In this document: piece after piece, positions 34,055 to 41,954 of the stretch
How the letters are laid out: each line of letters starts with the position of its first letter
How positions within the stretch are numbered: the stretch's first letter is position 1
Origin: Streptomyces scabiei 87.22
GTDB taxonomy: Bacteria; Actinomycetota; Actinomycetes; Streptomycetales; Streptomycetaceae
Reading direction: 5' to 3'
Assembly (NCBI RefSeq): GCF_000091305.1
Contig: NC_013929.1
Span: 1,550,001 to 1,614,000 of the forward strand
DNA: 64,000 nucleotides
Position numbers and translations under genes: made by a program
The notes under the pieces: model-generated
Database searches by the model: none
Seen by the model: the letters and a program-made list of their open reading frames with translations, nothing else
Told to the model about the DNA's origin: nothing

Positions 34055-34909
34055 ATGGCCACGCTCACAGCCACTCTCCGTCTGCGGAGAACCAGCACCA
34101 GGCGTCCCGGTGACCCGCTGCTCATGGTCTCGGCAGCACTGGCCGCCGGCCTGGTGGTCCTCGCGGTGATCGGCCCCTGGATCGCGCCGTACGACCCGGC
34201 GGCCACCGATGTCCTCGCCGCGAGCCAGGGACCGAGCGGCGCCCACCTGTTCGGCACCGACTCGCTGGGCCGGGACATCTTCTCCCGGGCCCTGACCGGG
34301 GCCCGGCTGAGTTTCGCGGGACCGGGCATCATCGTCCTGGGCAGCGCCGGCCTGGGCACCTTGCTGGCGCTCGCGGCCGCCTGGCACGGCGGCTGGGTCG
34401 ACCGGCTGCTGAACCGGCTGCTGACCCTGCTGTTCGCGATTCCCGGCGTGCTCGTGGCCGTCGTCGCCGCGGCCGTGTTCGGCGCCGGCTTCTGGGCGCC
34501 GGTCCTGGCCCTGACGCTCGTCTACACGCCGTACGTGGCCCGGGTGGTGCGCAGTGTCGCCGTGCGGCAGCGACAGCTGCCCTACATCGAGGCACTGCAG
34601 CTGGCGGGTCTGCCGACGTGGCGAATCTGCCTGCGGCACCTGCTGCCCAATGTCGCACCGATCGTGCTGGCCCAGGCGACGATCGGCTTCGGATCCGCGC
34701 TGATGGACTTCGGGGCTGTGTCGTTCCTCGGGCTCGGCATCCAGCCTCCGACGCCGGAATGGGGAGTGATGGTGGCCGACGGCCGGTCCGAGGTGCTGGA
34801 CGGTGCCGTGCAGCAGAGCATGGCGGCGGGCTTGTGCATCGTCATCTCGGTGGTGGCGTTCAACGTGCTGGGGGAGCGCCTCACCCAGCGGTTCGGAGGG
34901 ACCCGATGA
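34055..34909 (+). CDS. ABC transporter permease, DppC-like
   Basis: 284 aa, about six membrane segments. HLFGTDSLGRDIFSRALTGA is the characteristic DppC/OppC motif; the EAA loop is YIEALQLAGLPTWRICLRHL, and FLGLGIQPPTPEWGVMVADG is a second family signature. It starts 3 bp after the previous stop and its TGA overlaps the ATG of the ATPase gene. Confidence 0.9.
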   Translation: MATLTATLRLRRTSTRRPGDPLLMVSAALAAGLVVLAVIGPWIAPYDPAATDVLAASQGPSGAHLFGTDSLGRDIFSRALTGARLSFAGPGIIVLGSAGLGTLLALAAAWHGGWVDRLLNRLLTLLFAIPGVLVAVVAAAVFGAGFWAPVLALTLVYTPYVARVVRSVAVRQRQLPYIEALQLAGLPTWRICLRHLLPNVAPIVLAQATIGFGSALMDFGAVSFLGLGIQPPTPEWGVMVADGRSEVLDGAVQQSMAAGLCIVISVVAFNVLGERLTQRFGGTR

Positions 34910-35901
34910 ACAACGCACCCCTGCTGGAGTTGCAGGGCGTCGGCATCACTGCCGGGGACCGCAGGAACCGGCGCACACTGGTCCGCGACGTGGATCTGAC
35001 CGTGGCGGCGGGCGAGACCGTGGGACTGGTCGGCGAGTCGGGCTCGGGCAAGTCGATGCTGGTCAAGTCCGCCATGCGACTGCTGCCACGGCATGCCGCG
35101 ACGTCCGGGCGGATCGACTTCGAGGGACGTTCGGTGCTCGGCTTCTCCCGCCGTGAACTGAGCGCGTACCGGTCCCGGGACGTCGCGCTCATCCACCAGG
35201 ACCCGCGCGCCCACACCAACCCGCTGCGCACCGTCGGGGACTTCCTGATCGAAGGCGTCGTGGCCGGCAAACTGCTCGGCCCCCGAGAGGCCAGGCAGCG
35301 GGCCTGCGCACTCATGGCGGGCATAGGCATCACCGACCCCGAGCACCGCCTGACCCAGTACCCGCACGAGCTCTCCGGCGGCCTGCTGCAACGCATGATG
35401 ATCGTGGCCGCGCTGCTGCCCTCCCCCAAGCTGGTCTTCGCGGACGAGCCCACCACCGCGCTGGACGTGACCGTGCAGTCTGAGGTCATGGCGATCCTGC
35501 AGGAGCAGATCCGCGAGCGGAACCTCGGGCTGCTGTTCATCTCCCACGACCTGGATCTGGCCGCCGCTGTGACCGACTCCCTGGCCGTCATGTACGCCGG
35601 GACCGTCGTCGAACGGGGAACCACCGCGGAGGTCTACTCCCGTCCCCTGCACCCCTATACGGCCGGCCTGCTCGCCTGCCGTCCCAGCGCGACGGCCGTG
35701 ACCCGGCTGAAGCCGATCCCGGGCCGGCCGGTCTCGGCGTACGAGGTGGCCTCGGGCTGCGCGTTCGCCGCACGCTGCCCCTTCGCCACCGAGGAATGCC
35801 GGAAAAACCGGCCACAACTGCGCACCGTGGAGGACCGGTTGGTCGCCTGCCATCGAGTGGAACAGATCGGCGCCGAGCTTGCCCAGGTGGTGCACTCATG
35901 A
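34906..35901 (+). CDS. ABC transporter ATPase, DppD-like
   Basis: 331 aa. Walker A GESGSGKSML, Q-loop IHQDPRAHTNP, signature LSGGLLQRMM, Walker B KLVFADEPTTALD and H-loop ISHD. The C-terminal oligopeptide/dipeptide domain carries CAFAARCPFATEECRKNRP, the Cys cluster that binds Fe-S or regulates in this family. ATG fixed by ATGA overlap; the 35901 stop overlaps the next ATG. Confidence 0.92.
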   Translation: MNNAPLLELQGVGITAGDRRNRRTLVRDVDLTVAAGETVGLVGESGSGKSMLVKSAMRLLPRHAATSGRIDFEGRSVLGFSRRELSAYRSRDVALIHQDPRAHTNPLRTVGDFLIEGVVAGKLLGPREARQRACALMAGIGITDPEHRLTQYPHELSGGLLQRMMIVAALLPSPKLVFADEPTTALDVTVQSEVMAILQEQIRERNLGLLFISHDLDLAAAVTDSLAVMYAGTVVERGTTAEVYSRPLHPYTAGLLACRPSATAVTRLKPIPGRPVSAYEVASGCAFAARCPFATEECRKNRPQLRTVEDRLVACHRVEQIGAELAQVVHS

Positions 35902-36689
35902 CGACCCGATCAGTCATCGCTCCCGCACTCGTCGTGGAGGGTCTGCGTAAGGAGTTCCCCTCCCATTCCCGGGGCGGCAAGGCGCTCGTCGCCGTCGACG
36001 ACGTCAGTTTCACCCTGGAGCGCGGTGGCTCGCTGGCCGTCGTGGGCGAGTCCGGCTCGGGCAAGACCACCACTGCGCGCATCATCGCCGGGCTGGAGCG
36101 GGCCACGAGCGGGACGGTCACCGCCGCGGGCAGCGGGAAGGGGACCGCGCGCCCCGTGCAGATGGTCTTCCAGGATCCCTTCGCCTCCCTCGATCCCCGC
36201 CAGCGCATCGGCGCCGGTCTGACGGAACTGCTGCGCGTGCGCATCGGGCTCGGGCGTGCCGCGGCCCAGGAGCGCGCTGTGGGTCTGCTGGCCGAGGTCG
36301 GGCTCGACGAGCAGCACGCGGCGCGGCTCCCGCGCGATCTGTCCGGCGGACAGCGGCAACGCGTGGCCATCGCCCGGGCATTGGCCCTGGAGCCGGAGAT
36401 CCTGATCCTCGACGAGGCCGTCGCCGCCCTCGACGTCAGCGTGCAGGCACAGGTACTGAACCTGCTCCGCGACATTCGCGAGCGCACCACAGTGGCGTTC
36501 CTGTTCGTCTCGCACGACCTTGCGGTGGTCCGCCAGGTCACCGACCAATGCCTGGTCATGCGCGACGGTCGCGTCGTGGAACAGGGGCCCACCGCCGAGG
36601 TGCTGGACCACCCCCGGGACCCGTACACCCGGGAACTGCTGGACGCGGTGCCCCGGCCCGGCTGGCAGCCCCGCCGCCGAAGCGCCTGA
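35898..36689 (+). CDS. ABC transporter ATPase, DppF-like
   Basis: 263 aa. Walker A GESGSGKTTT, Q-loop MVFQDPFASLDP, signature LSGGQRQRVAIARAL, Walker B ILILDEAVAALD and H-loop VSHD. Shorter than typical DppF because it ends soon after the DPYTRELLDAVP element and lacks the C-terminal Cys cluster. Partner of the preceding ATPase; last gene of the importer operon. Confidence 0.9.
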   Translation: MTTRSVIAPALVVEGLRKEFPSHSRGGKALVAVDDVSFTLERGGSLAVVGESGSGKTTTARIIAGLERATSGTVTAAGSGKGTARPVQMVFQDPFASLDPRQRIGAGLTELLRVRIGLGRAAAQERAVGLLAEVGLDEQHAARLPRDLSGGQRQRVAIARALALEPEILILDEAVAALDVSVQAQVLNLLRDIRERTTVAFLFVSHDLAVVRQVTDQCLVMRDGRVVEQGPTAEVLDHPRDPYTRELLDAVPRPGWQPRRRSA

Positions 36690-36731
36690 CACCCCGCGCC
36701 CGCCGGCCTCCGGGCCACGTACGCCCTCGTA

Positions 36732-36749
36732 GTAAATCAATCGCTACAC
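36732..36749. promoter_or_regulatory. Candidate TetR operator upstream of MaoC-ligase genes
   Basis: GTAAATCAATCGCTACAC matches 31337-31354 at 14 of 18 positions and lies directly before the AAGGAG ribosome site of 36763. It separates the importer operon from the next pair, suggesting a second promoter under the same control. Confidence 0.5.
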
Positions 36750-36762
36750 AAAGGAGCCGACC

Positions 36763-37239
36763 ATGGGCATCCTCTCCACCGAGGGAGCCACGACCCTGAC
36801 CGTCCCCCACCCCTCCCAGGCACCGGCTCTGCTGGGCGGGACGTTCACCACGCCCTGGTTCGTCGTCGACGACGAACGCACCAAGGACTTCGAGAAGGCG
36901 TCGTACCACGACGAGTACCCGCACGCCTACGAGGGCGAGGACGAGTACGGCGACGGCCTGGTGGAGGGCTTCCACCTGCTCAGCCTGCTGGACGTGCTGT
37001 GCAACCACTCCCTGTGGTCCGAGGGCCCGTGGATCGCCTGGAACTACGGGCTGGACAACGTCCGCTTCGTCTCGGTGATCCGCACCACCGACCCCTTCCG
37101 CGTCCACGGCCACGTCCGCGAGGTCATCGACCGCGGGGACCAGGGCCACCTCGTCGTCACCGACCTGCGCGCCGAGGTCAGGGGCCGGGAGCGCCCCGGA
37201 TTCGTCGCGACGCAGCGCGCCCTGTGGTCCACCGTCTGA
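36763..37239 (+). CDS. MaoC/hot-dog-like protein
   Basis: 158 aa. The segment DGLVEGFHLLSLLDVLCNHS is the hydrated helix region seen in MaoC dehydratase/NodN-like hot-dog proteins, followed by a beta-rich half (NYGLDNVRFVSVIRTTDPFR). The family hydrates enoyl-CoA thioesters or acts as thioesterase-like binding proteins; the typical D-x4-H dyad is not clearly placed. Next to an acyl-CoA ligase 23 bp downstream, a CoA-thioester substrate is likely. Confidence 0.65.
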   Translation: MGILSTEGATTLTVPHPSQAPALLGGTFTTPWFVVDDERTKDFEKASYHDEYPHAYEGEDEYGDGLVEGFHLLSLLDVLCNHSLWSEGPWIAWNYGLDNVRFVSVIRTTDPFRVHGHVREVIDRGDQGHLVVTDLRAEVRGRERPGFVATQRALWSTV

Positions 37240-37262
37240 ACTGCCGTAGAGAGGCCGAGAAC

Positions 37263-38822
37263 ATGGAACTGGACGCACACCAGCAGTACCTCCTCGACAA
37301 GACCATCCCCGAGGCACTGGACTACGCCGCCGGGCAGTGGCCGGACAACCTCGCCCTCACCCACATCGAGGGCGGGGGCCCCACACTGACCTGGGCGGAA
37401 CTGCGCGAGCGGATCAGCCGGGTGCGCACTGGCCTCGAACTCCTCGGCCTCACGCCCGGCGACAAGGTCGGCATCCTGCTGCGCAACCAGGAGGAGTTCC
37501 CGCTGACCTGGCTCGCGGTCATCGAAGCCGGCGCGGTCGCCGTGCCGATGAACCCCAAGTACACCCCGCGGGAGATCGACTTCGTCCTCGGTGACGCCGG
37601 CGCCCGGTGGCTCGTCGCCGCCGACGACGTCGTCACCGGCGCACTCACCGATGACGGCATCGGCCCCGTGGCGAGCGAACGGATCATCGTCGTCGGCGAA
37701 CCCGTCACCGGCCTGCACGACTTCGCCACGCTGGCCGCGCACGAGCCGACGCCGCGCACCCACCGGGCAGACCCCGGTGTGGTGGTCAACATCCAGTTCA
37801 CGTCCGGCACGACCGGGCTCCCCAAGGGATGCCTGCTCACCCACACCTACTGGATCCAGATCGGCGTCTACGGCTCGGCGCTCGGCGACGCCCAGCGGAT
37901 CCTGGCGGACCACCCCTTCTACTACATGCAGAACCAGGCCTATCTGATGATGGCGCTGGCCGGCGGAGGTGGCCTGTACGTCACCGCGGGGCTGAGCCGG
38001 CGCAAGTTCATGAACTGGCTCGTCGACCACCAGATCGACATGGCCTGGATCGACGAGGGCATGCTCGATCTCCCGGAGAGCGACGCCGACCGGAAACTGG
38101 CCCTGAAAAAAGCACCCGTGTCGGCCATGCCGCCCTCCCTGCACGAGCCGCTGGAGCGCCGCTTCGGCCTGCGGGCGCGCGAGGTCTACGCCAGCACGGA
38201 GGTCGGCAACGGCACTTTTGTCCCGTACGAGCGCACCGACACCGTCGGCACCGGCTCCATGGGCTGGTGCTTCCCTCAGCGCGAGTCGAAGATCATCGAC
38301 CAGAACGGCGAGGAGGTCGAGCCGGGCCGCTCGGGTGAACTGTGCCTGCGGGGACCCGGCATGATGCTCGGCTACCACAACCGCCCCGAGGCCAACGCCG
38401 AACTCTTCCTGCCCGGCGGCTGGTTCCGTACCGGCGACATCGTCCGCAAGGACGCCGACGGACAGCATTACTACGAGGGCCGCGTCCGCGATGTCATCCG
38501 CCGCAGCGGAGAGAACATCGCCGCGGCCGAGGTCGAACTGCAGATCATGAGCATGCCGGAGGTGGAGGAGGTCGGTGTCATACCGGTTCCCGACCCCCAG
38601 CGCGACGAAGAGGTGAAGGCGGTCGTCGTACTCAAGCCGGGGGCCAGCCTGACCGCCCAGGAGATCGAGGCGTGGTGCCTGAGGGGGCTCGCCCGCTTCA
38701 AGGTGCCACGCTACATCGAGTTCCGTGACAGCCTGCCGCACACGGCCAGCGGCAAGATCGCGAAGGCGGAACTCCGCGCCGAACCGCACCGTGCACACGC
38801 CGTCGATCTGCGGGCACCCTGA
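37263..38822 (+). CDS. Acyl-CoA synthetase (class I adenylate-forming)
   Basis: 519 aa. AMP-binding P-loop NIQFTSGTTGLPKGCLLTHT, A5 motif YASTEVGNGTFVPYE, A7 WFRTGDIVRKD, A8 YYEGRVRDVIRRSGENIAAA and the catalytic Lys in PHTASGKIAKAEL. The overall pattern resembles crotonobetaine/carnitine-CoA ligases (CaiC), but the acid is not determinable. It forms an acyl-AMP and then an acyl-CoA. Together with the upstream MaoC-like protein and the ABC importer it looks like an import-and-activation system for an organic acid. Confidence 0.9.
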   Translation: MELDAHQQYLLDKTIPEALDYAAGQWPDNLALTHIEGGGPTLTWAELRERISRVRTGLELLGLTPGDKVGILLRNQEEFPLTWLAVIEAGAVAVPMNPKYTPREIDFVLGDAGARWLVAADDVVTGALTDDGIGPVASERIIVVGEPVTGLHDFATLAAHEPTPRTHRADPGVVVNIQFTSGTTGLPKGCLLTHTYWIQIGVYGSALGDAQRILADHPFYYMQNQAYLMMALAGGGGLYVTAGLSRRKFMNWLVDHQIDMAWIDEGMLDLPESDADRKLALKKAPVSAMPPSLHEPLERRFGLRAREVYASTEVGNGTFVPYERTDTVGTGSMGWCFPQRESKIIDQNGEEVEPGRSGELCLRGPGMMLGYHNRPEANAELFLPGGWFRTGDIVRKDADGQHYYEGRVRDVIRRSGENIAAAEVELQIMSMPEVEEVGVIPVPDPQRDEEVKAVVVLKPGASLTAQEIEAWCLRGLARFKVPRYIEFRDSLPHTASGKIAKAELRAEPHRAHAVDLRAP

Positions 38823-38881
38823 GACAGAGCAGCGGATCGACCGGATGCCACCGGCCGGTCCGCTCCCTCGCTGCGGTCCGC

Positions 38882-39472
38882 TCAACCGGCCGGGAGCTCC
38901 ACGAGCGACAGCACCTTGAGGAAACGCTCCAGCGCGGCCAGTTGACGCTCCGGCGTCCAGATCTCCGGGTGCTCGACCACGGACAGGGCTATACCGGACA
39001 CCCAGACCCGCACCATGTCGACCGTGTCCTCCAGCTCGTCGGCCGGGACCAACTCCTCGACGGCCCGCACCAGAACCGCTCGCATCGCCGGCTCCATCCG
39101 CGCCAGGTGCCGCCGGATGACCGGCTCCGCACCCTGATGCGTCAGCAACGCCACCCGCGCGCGCTCATCTCTCAGCGCCTCCTCGGTGTCCGGCAGGAAC
39201 CACTGCAGGGCGACCCGCAGCCGGTCCCGGGGCTCGGCAATCTGCCCCATTTCCTCAAGGACGACGTCCACATCAGCCAACGCGTACTGCAGGACGGCAT
39301 CCAGCAGGGCCTCACGGTTGGCGAAGTAGTGCGTGATCAGCGTGATGGACCCGCCCATCCGCTGCGCGATCTTCCGAAGCGTCAGCTCGGCCAGCCCTCC
39401 CTCACTCAAAGCCTGCAGGGAGGCCGCGACGATGTCGCGAACACGCTCCTCCGGATCCACATACCGCGGCAC
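38882..39472 (-). CDS. TetR family regulator, convergent to the ligase gene
   Basis: 196 aa. HTH LTLRKIAQRMGGSITLITHY preceded by RVRDIVAASLQALSEGGLAE; helical ligand domain with a MALTLTHQGAEP-like helix (VALLTHQGAEPVIRRHLARM). GTG at 39472 was chosen because GGGGAGG lies just upstream; the ORF can extend to 39655 but this leader crosses the promoter motif. Likely represses itself and the importer/ligase units through the shared motif. Confidence 0.8.
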   Translation of the reverse strand: MPRYVDPEERVRDIVAASLQALSEGGLAELTLRKIAQRMGGSITLITHYFANREALLDAVLQYALADVDVVLEEMGQIAEPRDRLRVALQWFLPDTEEALRDERARVALLTHQGAEPVIRRHLARMEPAMRAVLVRAVEELVPADELEDTVDMVRVWVSGIALSVVEHPEIWTPERQLAALERFLKVLSLVELPAG

Positions 39473-39529
39473 TGAGACCTCCCCGCCCGCGCACCCGGCC
39501 CTCGCCCGGCACGACTCACAGACATCGAA

Positions 39530-39547
39530 ATATAGCAAGCGAAACAT
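39530..39547. promoter_or_regulatory. Weak copy of the importer-locus operator in front of TetR
   Basis: ATATAGCAAGCGAAACAT shares TAGC, A, G and A positions with the reverse complements of the 31337 and 36732 motifs (TAGCGAYTGA core). It lies about 58 bp upstream of the TetR GTG. Similarity is limited, so low confidence. Confidence 0.3.
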
Positions 39548-39669
39548 ATCCCGGAGGTGCGTCATGAGCACCGTCGTCGAGACCATGACCTCGGAGCCGC
39601 CGTCCGTGCATGCCCGCGAACACAGGGCACCATGCGTGACGGAGTCGACCCGCACCGTGGCCTCGTCGC

Positions 39670-39990
39670 CCCAGATGGATGAAGCGCCATAGGCTCAGCC
39701 GCCCTGGGGACTCCTGCCTCAGATCCCGTACGACCCAGTGGAGTGCCTCGGCCGCCCGTTCCGGTGCATGGACGCCGTTCTTGGCTCCGGCCATCCGGGC
39801 GTAGATCTGGTCGACTGCCTAGCCCGTGGGGTCGTCAGAGGCATGCCACAGGTGCTGACGCGGCGGTAGTCGGCGTAGTGGAAGGCCGCGGCAAGCGTGA
39901 TGACCTCGTCGGGCAGTGTCAGCCCACCTGTGTGGGTCTCGCACGCGGCGAGCCGGACCTCATTGGTCCCGGGTGCCAGGCCCTCCCCAC
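39670..39990 (-). pseudogene. CHAT-domain protein, C-terminal relic
   Basis: The minus strand reads RLAACETHTGGLTLPDEVIT, LAAAFHYADYRR and, in another frame, GVHAPERAAEALHWVVRDLR and LSLWRFIHLG. These match the end of caspase-like CHAT domains: the Cys of SACET, the LPDEAITLAAAL helix and the final AEALH...W..FVHLG element. The His-containing first half is absent and the frame is broken near 39800. The remaining 39990-40254 has no recognisable gene. Confidence 0.55.
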
Positions 39991-40254
39991 GGAGGGTCGG
40001 GGGTGGCCGCTATCGCCCGGCTGGGGAAGAGCAACGAACTCAGACTGGCTGCCGCTTCCGCGCCTGGGGGCGTCGGCGTTCGCAACGGTCAGGAATCACC
40101 GCTGTTTGCGGCTGCTGACAGCGTTCTTACCGGCACCCCAAGCCGGCGTGGGCCTGTGCGACGGCCCCGGGGTACCCATCCTTTCCCCCTCGAAGAACTT
40201 CCTTTCCCAGCGTTTGGGGCTGGCACGGATCACCGCGCGGGGGCCGGCGTCGCC

Positions 40255-41355
40255 TCAGCGGATTCTCGCCAAGGCCTTGTCCGGGTGGGCTGCGTGGACG
40301 TACCTGACGGCGGTGTGGGGGTGGATGCCGAAGACGCGGACGAGGTGAACAGGATCGGCGGTGTGTCTGGCTTCGTCGAGGACGCGGTCGCTCCACAGTT
40401 GCTTCGGCAGCATGCCGGTCTGGTCGAAGGCGGCCCTCAGTGCGCAGTAGCTCATGGGTGGCTGGGCGGGGTGGTGGGCGCAGTGGCTCGTGATGAGCAG
40501 GTGCGGGTTGTCCGAGGTGGGCCAGTTCTTGCGGCGCTCGGTGAGCCAGGCGGCGAGAAGGTGCAGAGTCAGCACGTCCAGGTGGACGACGTGCTGGTGG
40601 CCCTTGCCGCGCCGGATGCGCAGGGTGCGGCGGTGCAGATCGAGGTCGGCGAGTCTGAGCCGCGTGACTTCGAGAGGCCGCACTCCGTGGACCGCGACCA
40701 GGCCGACGGTGAGCCTGGCACGGGGGCCCTCGAGGCGGTCCAGGAGGCCGCGGAGCCGGTCGCTGGGCAGCGGGGTGGGGACGGGCACCGCGGTGGTCAG
40801 CGAGATTCCCAACGTCGGGTTGTGGAAGAGAACTTTCTCCTGCTTCAACGCGGCGAAGACGCTGCGCAGGACGTGGTGCAGCGCGCGGGCTTGGCTGACC
40901 TGACGCTGGTTGAGTTCGGTGCGGATGTGCTCGGCGGTGATCTGCCGCAGGTCCAGGCCGACGCTGGCCCATGCCTTGAGCACGGGCAGGGCGGTGCTGA
41001 GGTTGCGCCGGATACGGGCGTAGTCGGCAGCCCGGTGACAGCGTCGCCCCTGGCCGCGCATGACCCTCACCCATACATGGACCTGGGCGGCGAGCGGGCC
41101 GGGCAGCACGGTGAGCTTGGCGGCGATCGCGGCTTCGTGTCGCCGGTTGCGGCGTTCGCGGGCCAAGCTCGCTGACACGCTGGCCCCCCCGGCGTGGATC
41201 TCGCGTAGCGCATCTTCGTCCTGCTGGGCGGGGCCGGCGGGGCGAAGAAGACCCTGGCGTCGCAGGTACCCCAGAGCGCGCGCCGTTGCTGTCGGGGAGA
41301 ACGTGGCGGACAGACCAAGGACATCCTCCACGCTGAACGGTGCCTCGGCGCCCAA
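40255..41355 (-). CDS. Tyrosine recombinase/site-specific integrase, probably missing its N-terminus
   Basis: 366 aa. The C-terminal catalytic domain shows first Arg in LVAVHGVRPLEVTRLRLADL, the HxxR box in DPVHLVRVFGIHPHTAV and the following Tyr in RYVHAAHPDK. The N-terminal half has a helical core-binding pattern. A TAG codon at 41362-41364, in the same frame as codon 1, separates it from related upstream sequence in a different frame, so the natural gene is probably longer and now interrupted. It neighbours a perfect 16-bp inverted repeat and the IS cluster. Confidence 0.7.
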   Translation of the reverse strand: MGAEAPFSVEDVLGLSATFSPTATARALGYLRRQGLLRPAGPAQQDEDALREIHAGGASVSASLARERRNRRHEAAIAAKLTVLPGPLAAQVHVWVRVMRGQGRRCHRAADYARIRRNLSTALPVLKAWASVGLDLRQITAEHIRTELNQRQVSQARALHHVLRSVFAALKQEKVLFHNPTLGISLTTAVPVPTPLPSDRLRGLLDRLEGPRARLTVGLVAVHGVRPLEVTRLRLADLDLHRRTLRIRRGKGHQHVVHLDVLTLHLLAAWLTERRKNWPTSDNPHLLITSHCAHHPAQPPMSYCALRAAFDQTGMLPKQLWSDRVLDEARHTADPVHLVRVFGIHPHTAVRYVHAAHPDKALARIR

Positions 41356-41700
41356 CCAGGCCTAGAGAATTCGCAGGACCCCGCACCTGCCGATGCGGGG
41401 CGCCGCGGGTCGGGAACCGGCGTCAGCGGCGCGAAGCCGGCCGGCAGTTGTGCCGCACGCTCGGTGAGGGCCGGAAGCTCGGTCGTACTCAGCCCGCGCA
41501 GCGCGGTCCACTCCCGCTCCATGGCGAACAGGGGCGGCTGCCCGGGATCGAGGAGCTGGCCGGACACCGGCGGGGACGTGCGGCTGGCACGGCGGCGGGA
41601 GACCTCCCGTGTTGCGGGACCGGACTGCTTGTGGGGCGTGAAGCCGAGGACTTCGGCCCGGGTGGCGAGCTGGTGGGCGAGCACGCCGGCGAAGGTCGTG
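41356..41700 (-). pseudogene. Detached N-terminal part of the recombinase gene
   Basis: The frame from about 41684 (LATRAEVLGFTPHKQSGPAT, then GQLLDPGQPPLFAMEREWTA, LRGLSTTELPALTERAAQLP) has protein-like composition and reads toward the recombinase, but changes frame around 41370 where a TAG interrupts. Interpreted as the original N-terminal extension. I do not recognise a named domain in it. Confidence 0.4.
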
Positions 41701-41733
41701 AGTGGAGCCGTTCTCGCTGACTACGGTGAGCAC

Positions 41734-41813
41734 GGACGTACCTTCCCGGCCGGTACTGCGAACGCCGGTCTTGCTCGGTGACCTATCGATCAATCACCCG
41801 GGAAGGTACGTCC
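41734..41813. repeat. Perfect 16-bp inverted repeat beside the recombinase
   Basis: GGACGTACCTTCCCGG (41734-41749) and its exact reverse complement (41798-41813) flank a 48-bp centre that contains the AT-rich CTATCGATCAATCA. It lies immediately upstream of the recombinase gene. It could be the recombinase's core site or element end, or a strong attenuator hairpin. Confidence 0.65.
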
Positions 41814-41954
41814 TCCCCGGGCGATCCACAGGTTCTGAGCATTGCTCCTTCTCGTGCCATAGACCGCTATGGCCGGACCGGGGCCGTCGAGGTGGATGTG
41901 GGACTCGCTGGCGCTCACCCTCCGATCTGCCTGATGTCCGGCCGACGCGTGGCC

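Noticed and set aside
41362..41793. 143-codon minus-strand ORF starting at 41793 as the recombinase N-terminus
   Set aside because: Although in phase with the recombinase across the TAG, its Arg/Pro/Ala-rich sequence looks like shadow; the parallel frame from 41684 has more natural protein composition.
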